From the NCBI GenBank assembly GCA_945910005.1, contig OX246740.1, positions 60,462,646-60,526,645 on the forward strand: a stretch of 64,000 nt of DNA. The letters run 5' to 3'. The stretch is from Isoperla grammatica (taxonomy: Eukaryota > Arthropoda > Insecta > Plecoptera > Perlodidae). The position numbers were made by a program, and so were the translations under genes. The notes below the pieces were generated by a model. That model did not search any database, was not told where the DNA came from, and saw only the letters and a list, made by a program, of their open reading frames with translations. This document shows positions 12,296-23,390 of the stretch, piece after piece (the stretch's first letter is position 1; every line of letters begins with the position of its first letter).

Positions 12296-13432
12296 TTCAA
12301 CACGAGATGAGGGCGAGAAATGTTCCCGTCGTTCCCACACCAAAAAATCAATTTATTGATAAAGTGAGTTAGAAAGCGCTAAAATTGTTTGATTGCTTTG
12401 TCGCCGTTTAGAGTAAATCTCATTCAGCCCATGCCTGCACTTGACAACCCCCAGCTCGCCTCGCCCTAAGGCCTCGCCCTGCGGCTACAGAACACGTTAC
12501 AAAGCAGAGGGCGACCGGCAAAGTGAAAACTCACTCATTATTACTCTCTTTACTAATCTCTGGCAAGTTTGTTTACGTTATTAATATTTGGTATTTATTC
12601 CGCTTACAGATGGGTCGACTGCCGTATGCGACCCAGCGGTATCGGAACACAAACAAGCAGTTCCATTCCACAGCCATCTGCATGAGGATCGCTCCGTGTA
12701 AGCGGAGAGTGCAGTTCAATGATCCAGGGAGTCGAACCCGGTCACACTGGGATCAACCATAACACTGTGTTGGTCACTTCAAGGTCAAATAATAGGAAAG
12801 ATAATTGGAAGAATTTGTTTAATAACCATAATTGTATTATTATTACGTGTACGGTCTGTGAAATATATATTAGAGTTCACATTTATCTGCAAAACGTTCT
12901 TCAACCTTCAATACACCTTCAACATCTTATTTACCACTTGGAAGTCTATACGTATAAGGTAAGCTACCGATCAATTTAGAAACAACTGGCGTACGACAGA
13001 ACTTTTCTATGTTACTCAACATATTAGAGTGGTCAGATTAGCCTCAAGTTTCCTTCCTCACTCATGGAAACACTGAAACCCTCGGTTTAAATGTTAGAAC
13101 CAACCATCCTAACAAGAATCTGAAATAGGGTAACTCGAGTTCGGGTTTTGTATGCATTCCTAAAACGGGTTCGGGTTCCGGTTGTGTCGCGTGTTTTGGA
13201 ATAATCATCTCATCGGGTTCGAGAACAAGAGTTGTTGGGGGATTTAGGGTTCAGGTTCGAGCCCCACTCCCTGCAACAATCCGAGAGAAACATCATCATG
13301 TGGGTAAACCTGTGTAAACTGTATTGAGTTGTGACAGTGATAACGTGGACACCAGCTGGCAAGAAGGTTGGACACCCCTGTTGTCAAGAGCTGAATGTTT
13401 ATTTCTGTGGCGTGGCGTCGCGTGTATTCCCG
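12296..13432. other. Unique intergenic DNA, no gene recognised
   Basis: Short frames only. A B-box-like minus-strand stretch (GGGTTCGACTCCC, about 12725-12740) hints at a decayed tRNA-derived sequence but lacks a convincing A box. GGGTTCGGG motifs recur at 13140-13220. From about 13325 frames run into the G-rich array. Confidence 0.5.
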
Positions 13433-15852
13433 TGGGGGGGGGGAGGGGGTGCGGCTGTTGCACGAGGGGGAGGGGGAGGCCTCCTCCAAGCCATGCGTCA
13501 CCTCACAAGACAAGACATACGTTTTCACCCACCTGTCTGGGGGGGGGGAGGGCTGTTGCACGAGGGGAAGGGGGGAGCCATGCGTCATCTCACAAGACAT
13601 ACGCTCACCCACCTGTCTGGGGGGGGGGGAGGGCTGTTGCACGAGGGAAAGGGGGGAGCCATGCGTCATCTCACAAGACATACGCCCACCCACCTGTCTG
13701 GGGGGGGGGGAGCGGCTGTTGCACGAGGGGAAGGGGGGAGCCATGCGTCATCTCACAAGACATACGCTCACCCACCTGTCTGGGGGGGGGGGAGGGCTGT
13801 TGCACGAGGGAAAGGGGGGAGCCATGCGTCATCTCACAAGACATACGCCCACCTACCTGTCTGGGGGGGGAGCGGCTGTTGCACGAGGGAAAGGGGGGAG
13901 CCATGCGTCATCTCACAAGACATACGCCCACCTACCTGTCTGGGGGGGGGGGAGCGGCTGTTGCACGAGGGAAAGGGGGGAGCCATGCGTCATCTCACAA
14001 GACATACGCCCACCTACCTGTCTGGGGGGGGAGCGGCTGTTGCACGAGGGAAAGGGGGGAGCCATGCGTCATCTCACAAGACATACGCCCACCCACCTGT
14101 CTGGGGGGGGGGGGGGAGCGGCTGTTGCACGAGGGGAAGGGGGGAGCCATGCGTCACCTCACAATACATACGCCCACCAACCTGTCTGGGGGGGGTGGCT
14201 GTTGCACGAGGGGAAGGGGGGAGCCATGCGTCATCTCACAAGACATACGCCCACCAACCTGTCTGGGGGGGGGGGGGGGAGCGGCTGTTGCACGAGGGGA
14301 AGGGGGGAGCCATGCGTCACCTCACAAGACATACGCTCACCCACCTGTCTGGGGGGGGGGGACTGTTGCACGAGGGGAAGGGGGAGCCATGCGTCATCTC
14401 ACAAGACATACGCTCACCCACCTGTCTGGGGGGGGGGGGGGCTGTTGCACGAGGGGAAGGGGGGAGCCATGCGTCACCTCAATAGACATACGCTCACCCA
14501 CCTGTCTGGGGGGGGGGGAGCGGCTGTTGCACGAGGGGAAGGGGGGAGCCATGCGTCACCTCAATAGACATACGCTCACCTACCTGTCTGGGGGGGGGGG
14601 GGGGAGCGGCTGTTGCACAAGGGGAAGGGGGGAGCCATGCGTCACCTCACAAGACATACGCCCACCCATCTGTCTGGGGGGGGGGGGGAGCGGCTGTTGC
14701 ACGAGGGGAAGGGGGAGCCATGCGTCATCTCACAAGACATACGCCCCCCCACCTGTCTGGGGGGGGGGGAGCGGCTGTTGCACGAGGGGAAGGGGGGAGC
14801 CATGCGTCATCTCACAAGACATACGCTCACCCACCTGTCTGGGGGGGGGGGAGCGGCTGTTGCACGAGGGGAAGGGGGGAGCCATGCGTCACCTCACAAG
14901 ACATACGCTCACCCACCTGTCTGGGGGGGGGGGGACTGTTGCACGAGGGGAAGGGGGAGCCATGCGTCACCTCACAAGACATACGCCCACCAACCTGTCT
15001 GGGGGGGGGGGGGGGGAGCGGCTGTTGCACGGGGGGAAGGGGGGAGCCATGCGTCACCTCACAAGACATACGCCCACCAACCTGTCTGGGGGGGGGGGGG
15101 GGGGAGCGGCTGTTGCACGAGGGGAAGGGGGGAGCCATGCGTCACCTCACAAGACATACGCCCACCAACCTGTCTGGGGGGGGGGGGGGGGGGGGGAGCG
15201 GCTGTTGCACGAGGGGAAGGGGGGAGCCATGCGTCACCTCACAAGACATACGCTCACCCACCTGTCTGGGGGGGGGGGGACTGTTGCACGAGGGGAAGGG
15301 GGAGCCATGCGTCACCTCACAAGACATACGCCCACCAACCTGTCTGGGGGGGGGGGGGGGGGGCTGTTGCACGAGGGGAAGGGGGAGCCATGCGTCACCT
15401 CACAAGACATACGCCCACCAACCTGTCTGGGGGGGGGGGGGGGGAGCGGCTGTTGCACGAGGGGAAGGGGGGAGCCATGCGTCACCTCACAAGACATACG
15501 CCCACCAACCTGTCTGGGGGGGGGGGGGGAGCGGCTGTTGCACGAGGGGAAGGGGGGAGCCATGCGTCACCTCAATAGACATACGCCCACCAACCTGTCT
15601 GGGGGGGGAGGGGAGCGGCTGTTGCACGAGGGGAAGGGGGAGCCATGCGTCACCTCACAAGACATACGCCCACCAACCTGTCTGGGGGGGGGGGGGGGGA
15701 GCGGCTGTTGCACGAGGGGAAGGGGGGAGCCGTGCGTCACCTCACAATACATACGCCCACCCACCTGTCTGGGGGGGGGGGGGGGCTGTTGCACGAGGGG
15801 AAGGGGGGAGCCATGCGTCACCTCACAATACATACGCTCACCCTCCTGTCTC
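13433..15852. repeat. G-rich tandem array, about 29 copies with variable poly-G runs
   Basis: Each unit of about 76-90 bp contains GCTGTTGCACGAGG, GGGGAAGGGGGGAGCC, ATGCGTCACCTCACAAGACATACG and CCACCTGTCTGG followed by a pure G-run. The ATGCGTCA anchor occurs about 29 times. Unit length varies mainly through the G-run, from 7-8 G (near 13865 and 14025) to about 19 G (near 15180), and through small differences such as GGCTG/GCGGCTG/GACTG. The plus-strand frames (up to 845 codons) and minus-strand frames are repeat translation that changes phase with G-run length. Every unit carries several G-runs, so the G strand could form quadruplexes. Confidence 0.95.
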
Positions 15853-16617
15853 GCGCCGTGAGATACATTCAAAACATAGTTTTATGTTATTTCGACAGGA
15901 CTGCGATTAAAGCAAACTTTACCCCCGTACAATATCCGAGTCAATATTCTTTAGATCGATTAGTTGATGTTGATTGTATGATTAGCCTTTCAGTCAATAT
16001 ACATGATTTGCCGTCTCGCACACATTTTTTAGTTTGATTTGACATAATATTTGCCTAATCGAGTGTTGAGTATTTTTGTAATTTTAGTGTTATATGGTTT
16101 TAATCTCCCCCCCCCCCCCTTTCAAAGTTGGTTCCGATACAAACCCCCCGTTGTGAGGTAGTTGAATATTTGTGCCCGTCTACCAAACTTGCAAATGTCG
16201 AAATAATTTTGACAAAATGTATCAATTAAACCCGACGTAAGCTATGGGCTTAACTGCCTATTTCCATGAGGGGGGGGGGGGGGGGAGGGGGGGTCTACCC
16301 ATAGATATAACCTATACCTACCTATGTAGGTATGTAATTGTAGGGCTATGTGTCTGGATTTATAAGGATTAGTGAAACTGATAATTAAACAGAGTTTAAA
16401 ATGAAATTGTATAAATGTCTATAGCCAATACAGCTGCGCCCCCTTCGATCGTCTCATACGATGCCCGTACCTGCTACGACATCTCCATGTAATCTTAACA
16501 GCTGCAATAATAATATTACATGAACAAAATAATTTTTTTTTAAAACAACGTTTATATTTAAATGCACTAAAAAGTAAAAAATAAATTTTCGACCAACAAA
16601 TTTTTGCTCCATTCGGA

Positions 16618-16690
16618 AAATAAAAGCGTTGGGCGCTTTCGGTACAGTATTCTGCTGTTTATGCAGGGAAAGCGCCCAACGCTTTTATTT
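16618..16690. repeat. Perfect 23-bp inverted repeat with 27-nt loop
   Basis: The arm at 16618-16640 (AAATAAAAGCGTTGGG...) is exactly complementary to the arm at 16668-16690. The similarity continues imperfectly outward: TTTTTGCTCCATTCGG on the left matches CCCGAGTGAGGCAAAAAG on the right. A cruciform or RNA hairpin is possible. The extended imperfect arms suggest the core of a small foldback element, but no target duplication was found. Confidence 0.85.
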
Positions 16691-16786
16691 CCCGAGTGAG
16701 GCAAAAAGTTATTTTTAAATGTAATATTATAATCGAATATGTGCTCACTGGACGTGTCCGAATTTAGAAGACTGCATTATTATTTT

Positions 16787-16828
16787 ATGTTATATTATAT
16801 TATATTATATCATATTATATTATATTAT
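16787..16828. repeat. TATTA-type simple repeat
   Basis: A run of TTATA/TATTA pentamers with one C interruption. Confidence 0.9.
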
Positions 16829-16937
16829 GACAATCAATTCCTACCGTGATAGATAACAGCATTGCGCTAGCACCAACTCCACCCGATCAACTGTGAGGTC
16901 GAACCACGCGCGAAGAGAACGCAACGCAGTAATTAGT

Positions 16938-17179
16938 GAATCTGATAATTGATTCATATATTAGTATTTAGAAAATACGACTGTGTGAAAATTTTCAGCT
17001 CGATCGGACGTTGGGAAGTGGGTGAAATATCGATTCCCATATAATACTTTGATTAATTAATTATGATAGCTTAATTGATTATTTAGTAAATATGACAATT
17101 GATTCATGTATTGTCATTAAGAATACGTGTGTGTGAAAACTTTCAGCTCGATCGGACGTTGGAAAATGGGTGAAATATC
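16938..17179. repeat. Duplicated about 95-bp segment (dispersed repeat)
   Basis: Segments 16938-17032 and 17090-17179 align along their length. They share AATTGATTCAT, GTGTGAAAA.TTTCAGC and TCGATCGGACGTTGG, followed by AA.TGGGTGAAATAT. They differ by scattered substitutions and small indels, unlike the near-identical satellite arrays, so the duplication is older. A related motif (TTTCAACTAGATCGGAC) lies near 11345. Confidence 0.75.
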
Positions 17180-17367
17180 ATACAGTTAAAGACCTAGGTT
17201 CTTTATGCACCTAGTAACGGCACGTAGCGTACTCCTGTCGGTAAGTTACGCTCTGATAATCAGTTCTTGTAATTGAGTGGGTAGACAATAAATACAAATT
17301 TATTTATTTATTCATTCACAAATTTGTCTTTCCTTGGCTCGAACCATTCCAAGTGACTCGACAGGGT

Positions 17368-17440
17368 CATTTCGGGAGGTCGCGGGTTTGATTCCCATCG
17401 CCAGCAATGCTGACTGAAGGTTGTTTCCGAGAATTTCCTC
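17368..17440 (+). other. tRNA-like B-box stretch (possible SINE)
   Basis: GCGGGTTTGATTCCCATCGC has the form of a tRNA T arm (GGTTYGATTCC). No clear A box or cloverleaf is visible upstream. The 3' part continues GTTGTTTCCGAGAATTTCC, which could be a SINE body, but I cannot assign a family. Confidence 0.3.
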
Positions 17441-17750
17441 AGTCACAGTGCGATACAGCTGCTGTATTAACTAAAAAAAGCTAAAATTAAACTTGAATAT
17501 AATAAAAGATTTGAAACCTGTAAACCGTTCCTGTATTATTCCCTCCAACACGGTTGTACTGGTCATGGCGTCCATGTCTACAGCTTCATCGCTCATCTCT
17601 GACGTCATTTCCCCCGACGACTCTCAACCATCTTGTTATTTCGCGTTCCCGTCGTCGAGCCCTCATTAGGCTTTTATTTCGCGGAAAAAGAAGCAACAAC
17701 GCAGGAGACACAATGGGACGTTTACTATTTGCATGCCTGTAGAGTGTTGT

Positions 17751-17769
17751 CCCCCCCCCCCCCCCCCCC
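17751..17769. repeat. Poly-C tract of 19
   Basis: Nineteen consecutive C. Comparable tracts are C13 at 16107-16119, C13 at 46039-46051, C13 at 58118-58130, G16 at 46008-46023 and G18 at 58438-58455. Confidence 0.95.
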
Positions 17770-18675
17770 ACTCTTCTCGACATTCTACATTATTTCCTTT
17801 TAAAATCTTAACTTGTATTTTATAATATAAAAAGTTTCAGAGATTTTCACTGCGGTCCCTTGAAGCGCGAAAGATATTATTGTGCTTTCAAGATTAAAAA
17901 TGAAATCTTCGGAGTTTTTAATTCATTCTTTACAGGTTGGTAATGTATTCGCTGCTTTACCCGCATAAACATTTTACATTTTATCGATACAAAACACACA
18001 GTCGATTTGTGAAGAAAAGAAAACTTGCTCTTGCAATCGAGGAGGAAATGTACTCGTTGAAAAGAAACTTTATAAAGTGTTTTGAAAAGCACGACAACAG
18101 ATTTAAATCATTTTTCTTCAACATTAATTTTGAAACTATATGGGGGCATTCAGTGGAAATTTTCTTTGTCCTTAGGGGACGAGACAAATATATTCAAATT
18201 CCATCAACATTCCGGAATTCAGTATTTTCTAAGATAACCACTAGGAATTCAATAACATACCCCCACCCACACACATACAGGCAGTTGCGGCCAACACTGC
18301 AGGACGGCTCTAGCCTTGTCCCCCATTTGCTCTAATATGTAATCTGGCTTGAGGTCCAAGTAAAGATGTTTGCACATTAGACGCAATGAACAAGAAGTGC
18401 CAACCAAGTATGTTCGCCGACAAAGACGCTCAACACACTTCTCGGCTACTTATCTTTCTCTGTTTGTTGTTTGTATTGTTGACAGTTGACACTCGGACGG
18501 AATGAAAACGGCACTTTTTAAAATCGTTGAGGATACAGACTGTGATTACTAACATACACGTATTTACACGTGAGCAAGGTCCGCATAAAGCTAGGGGCAG
18601 TACTTCACAAATTACACTGGGACATCGGGGACATACCTATGTGATAAAAAGAGCAATAACACTACTAAAGTACAT

Positions 18676-19329
18676 CGTACGGAGGCATTGCAATGCGAGG
18701 GGTGCAAGTGAAACATGCCATAGCAGGAAGAAGGTTCGTACGGAGGCATTGCAATGCGAGGGGTGCAAGTGAAACATGCCATAGCAGGAAGAAGGTTCGT
18801 ACGGAGGCATTGCAATGCGAGGGGTGCAAGTGAAACATGCCATAGCAGGAAGAAGGTTCGTACGGAGGCATTGCAATGCGAGGGGTGCAAGTGAAACATG
18901 CCATAGCAGGAAGAAGGTTCGTACGGAGGCATTGCAATGCGAGGGGTGCAAGTGAAACATACCATAGCAGGAAGAAGGTTCGTACGGAGGCATTGCAATG
19001 CGAGGGGTGCAAGTGAAACATGCCATAGCAGGAAGAAGGTTCGTACGGAGGCATTGCAATGCGAGGGGTGCAAGTGAAACATGCCATAGCAGGAAGAAGG
19101 TTCGTACGGAGGCATTGCAATGCGGGGGGTGCAAGTGAAACATGCCATAGCAGGAAGAAGGTTCGTACGGAGGCATTGCAATGCGAGGGGTGCAAGTGAA
19201 ACACGCCATAGCAGGGAGAAGGTTCGTACGGAGGCATTGCAATGCGAGGGGTGCAAGTGAAACATGCCATAGCAGGAAGAAGGTTCGTACGGAGACATTG
19301 CAATGCGAGGGGTGCACGTGAAACATGGG
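18676..19329. repeat. 61-bp tandem array, about 11 copies
   Basis: CGTACGG phase points at 18676 and 18737 give a 61-bp period. The unit contains GGAGGCATTGCAATGCGAGG and GAAACATGCCATAGCAGG. Copies differ by single bases (ACCATAG at 18961, GGGGGG at 19121, CACGCC at 19202). The unit has no stop in any minus frame, so all three minus frames stay open across the array; they encode a 61-residue super-repeat and are not genes. GCATTGCAATGC is a palindrome in every unit. Confidence 0.96.
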
Positions 19330-19947
19330 CAAAAAGGGAAAAGAAGAGGGTAGTTAATTGGAGACATTTGAGACGTGTTGTTACTGAACCGGAGAATATT
19401 GAAGACCTCATCGATCGATAGTGACAGAATTAATTAGGAGGCCCTTGCAAGTTGCAATTGCAAGAGGAAACGAAGGAAGAATATTATGAGAAACAAAAGA
19501 GTCGTGCAAGGGAGGCGGTGGAGAAGGAATATAACTGGAAGGAAAGTGGACTGGAGAAATGGTATTGGAATGCGTGAAACAGACAACCCAGGATGTGCCC
19601 CGCGAGGAATACAAACCTTAACAAAATACGAAGGTATAAAATACAACGTATCACGATTGCAAGGCTACATTCCACGGACGGACGAAACTGGTATCAACCA
19701 AGCCGTGTGGACTCGAACCCGCGTCCCTTAGTGCAGAGTCACCCGGCCACGACTAACTATGTCATCGATCCTCTCACGAGCTCAACTATGTTAATTAATT
19801 AATTATAAATCAGTGAGTTAGGTCTCGGCAGCAGAGAGGCTTAGCGGGCGACCCCCTTCCTTCCGGTTCCGTTGTTACTAATTCAAAGCTTAGAGCGCCG
19901 CGCTGCGCCGCGCCTACAGCGATATCCGATAGTAAATATCGGGGGTG
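19330..19947. other. Spacer between the 61-bp array and the 90-bp satellite
   Basis: Unique sequence with short frames only. It contains a tRNA-Ser-like fragment on the minus strand (19700-19757) and short AT-rich stretches. No gene recognised. Confidence 0.6.
19700..19757 (-). other. tRNA-Ser-like fragment (SINE head or tRNA pseudogene)
   Basis: Read on the minus strand it begins GTTAGTCGTGGCCGGGTGAC, close to a tRNA-Ser 5' end and A box. It ends GCGGGTTCGAGTCC, a good B box. The spacing between boxes is shorter than in a functional tRNA, so part of the anticodon region is missing. The start matches the fragment at 506-562. Confidence 0.45.
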
Positions 19948-20047
19948 GAATGCTGGTACGCCCTTGTGGTAGCATGGAGATGCTGGAAGCTGCTGGAAGT
20001 GAGTGTAGACTCTAGCTAGACACTACTACCTAATATTAGATATCTGA

Positions 20048-20172
20048 GAATGCTGGTACGCCCTTGTGGTAGCATGGAGATGCTGGTACGCCCAATTGTG
20101 GTAGCATGGAGATGCTGGTACGCCCTTGTGGTAGCATGGAGATGCTGGTACGCCCTTGTGGTAGCATGGAGA
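20048..20172. repeat. 30-bp sub-repeat block at the satellite edge
   Basis: Four consecutive copies of a 30-bp segment (ATGCTGGTACGCCCTTG...GCATGGAG) occur here without the rest of the 90-bp unit. The second copy has AATTG for TTG. Elsewhere this segment occurs once per unit. Confidence 0.85.
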
Positions 20173-23100
20173 TGCTGGAAGTGAGTCTAGACTCTAGCTA
20201 GACACTACTACCTAATATTAGATATCTGAGAATGCTGGTACGCCCTTGTGGTAGCATGGAGTTGCTGGAAGTGAGTCTAGACTCTAGCTAGACACTACTA
20301 CCTAATATTAGATATCTGAGAATGCTGGTACGCCCTTGTGGTAGCATGGAGATGCTGGAAGTGAGTCTAGACTCTAGCTAGACACTACTACCTAATATAA
20401 GATATCTGAGAATGCTGGTACGCCCTTGTGGTAGCATGGAGTTGCTGGAAGTGAGTCTAGACTCTAGCTAGACACTACTACCTAATATTAGATATCTGAG
20501 AATGCTGGTACGCCCTTGTGGTAGCATGGAGATGCTGGAAGTGAGTCTAGACTCTAGCTAGACACTACTACCTAATATTAGATATCTGAGAATGCTGGTA
20601 TGCCCTTGTGGTAGCATGGAGTTGCTGGAAGTGAGTCTAGACTCTAGCTGGACACTACTACCTAATATTAGATATCTGAGAATGCTGGTACGCCCTTGTG
20701 GTAGCATGGAGATGCTGGAAGTGAGTCTAGACTCTAGCTAGACACTACTACCTAATATTAGATATCTGAGAATGCTGGTATGCCCTTGTGGTAGCATGGA
20801 GTTGCTGGAAGTGAGTCTAGACTCTAGCTAGACACTACTACCTAATATTAGATATCTGAGAATGCTGGTACGCCCTTGTGGTAGCATGGAGATGCTGGAA
20901 GTGAGTCTAGACTCTAGCTAGACACTACTACCTAATATTAGATATCTGAGAATGCTGGTACGCCCTTGTGGTAGCATGGAGTTGCTGGAAGTGAGTCTAG
21001 ACTCTAGCTAGACACTACTACCTAATATTAGATATCTGAGAATGCTGGTACGCCCTTGTGGTAGCATGGAGATGCTGGAAGTGAGTCTAGACTCTAGCTA
21101 GACACTACTACCTAATATTAGATATCTGAGAATGCTGGTATGCCCTTGTGGTAGCATGGAGATGCTGGAAGTGAGTCTAGACTCTAGCTAGACACTACTA
21201 CCTAATATTAGATATCTGAGAATGCTGGTACGCCCTTGTGGTAGCATGGAGATGCTGGAAGCTGCTGGAAGTGAGTCTAGACTCTAGCTAGACACTACTA
21301 CCTAATATTAGATATCTGAGAATGCTGGTACGCCCTTGTGGTAGCATGGAGATGCTGGAAGTGAGTCTAGACTCTAGCTAGACACTACTACCTAATATTA
21401 GATATCTGAGAATGCTGGTACGCCCTTGTGGTAGCATGGAGATGCTGGAAGCTGCTGGAAGTGAGTCTAGACTCTAGCTAGACACTACTACCTAATATTA
21501 GATATCTGAGAATGCTGGTACGCCCTTGTGGTAGCATGGAGTTGCTGGAAGTGAGTCTAGACTCTAGCTAGACACTACTACCTAATATTAGATATCTGAG
21601 AATGCTGGTACGCCCTTGTGGTAGCATGGAGATGCTGGAAGCTGCTGGAAGTGAGTATAGACTCTAGCTAGACACTACTACCTAATATTAGATATCTGAG
21701 AATGCTGGTACGCCCTTGTGGTAGCATGGAGTTGCTAGAAGCTGCTGGAAGTGAGTCTAGACTCTAGCTAGACACTACTACCTAATATTAGATATCTGAG
21801 AATGCTGGTACGCCCTTGTGGTAGCATGGAGTTGCTGGAAGCTGCTGGAAGTGAGTCTAGACTCTAGCTAGACACTACTACCTAATATTAGATATCTGAG
21901 AATGCTGGTACGCCCTTGTGGTAGCATGGAGATGCTGGAAGTGAGTCTAGACTCTAGCTAGACACTACTACCTAATATTAGATATCTGAGAATGCTGGTA
22001 CGCCCTTGTGGTAGCATGGAGATGCTGGAAGTGAGTCTAGACTCTAGCTAGACACTACTACCTAATATTAGATATCTGAGAATGCTGGTACGCCCTTGTG
22101 GTAGCATGGAGATGCTGGAAGTGAGTCTAGACTCTAGCTAGACACTACTACCTAATATTAGATATCTGAGAATGCTGGTACGCCCTTGTGGTAGCATGGA
22201 TATGCTGGAAGTGAGTCTAGACTCTAGCTAGACACTACTACCTAATATTAGATATCTGAGAATGCTGGTACGCCCTTGTGGTAGCATGGAGATGCTGGAA
22301 GCTGCTGGAAGTGAGTCTAGACTCTAGCTAGACACTACTACCTAATATTAGATATCTGAGAATGCTGGTACGCCCTTGTGGTAGCATGGAGATGGTGGAA
22401 GTGAGTCTAGACTCTAGCTAGACACTACTACCTAATATTAGATATCTGAGAATGCTGGTACGCCCTTGTGGTAGCATGGAGATGCTGGAAGTGAGTCTAG
22501 ACTCTAGCTAGACACTACTACCTAATATTAGATATCTGAGAATGCTGGTACGCCCTTGTGGTAGCATGGAGATGCTGGAAGTGAGTCTAGACTCTAGCTA
22601 GACACTACTGCCTAATATTAGATATCTGAGAATGCTGGTACGCCCTTGTGGTAGCATGGAGATGCTGGAAGCTGCTGGAAGTGAGTCTAGACTCTAGTCT
22701 AGACACTACTACCTAATATTAGATATCTGAGAATGCTGGTACGCCCTTGTGGTAGCATGGAGATGCTGGAAGTGAGTCTAGACTCAAGCTAGACACTACT
22801 ACCTAATATTAGATATCTGAGAATGCTGGTTCGCCCTTGTGGTAGCATGGAGATGCTGGAAGTGAGTCTAGACTCTAGCTAGACACTACTACCTAATATT
22901 AGATATCTGAGAATGCTGGTACGCCCTTGTGGTAGCATGGAGATGCTGGAAGTGAGTCTAGACTCTAGCTAGACACTACTACCTAATATTAGATATCTGA
23001 GAATGCTGGTACGCCCTTGTGGTAGCATGGAGATGCTGGAAGTGAGTCTAGACTCTAGCTAGACACTACTACCTAATATTAGATATCTGAGTATGCTGGT

Positions 23101-23390
23101 ACGCCCTTGTGGTAGCATGGAGATGCTGGAAGTGAGTCTAGACTCTAGCTAGACACTACTACCTAATATTAGATATCTGAGAATGCTGGTACGCCCTTGT
23201 GGTAGCATGGAGATGCTGGAAGTGAGTCTAGACTCAAGCTAGACACTACTACCTAATATTAGATATCTGAGAATGCTGGTACGCCCTTGTGGTAGCATGG
23301 AGATGCTGGAAGTGAGTCTAGACTCTAGCTAGACACTACTACCTAATATTAGATATCTGAGAATGCTGGTACGCCCTTGTGGTAGCATGG

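Larger units (their letters stand above)
15853..18675. other. Unique AT-rich region with simple repeats, no gene recognised
   Basis: It contains poly-C tracts at 16107-16119 and 17751-17769, a G-rich tract at 16270-16293, a long hairpin at 16618-16690, a TATAT repeat at 16787-16828, a duplicated segment at 16938-17179, a B-box-like stretch near 17375 and a TGACGTCA site at 17600-17607. A 132-codon plus frame (17937-18335) includes the Lys/Glu-rich stretch RKLALAIEEEMYSLKRNF but matches no family I recognise. Confidence 0.5.

Noticed and set aside
13324..15861. Plus-strand frame of 845 codons and overlapping frames on both strands
   Set aside because: The reading phase changes whenever a G-run changes length, so the same peptide blocks cycle through all frames. 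Pure repeat translation.
18612..19411. Three overlapping minus-strand frames of about 250 codons
   Set aside because: A 61-bp stop-free unit leaves all three frames open; the peptides are identical in cyclic order.
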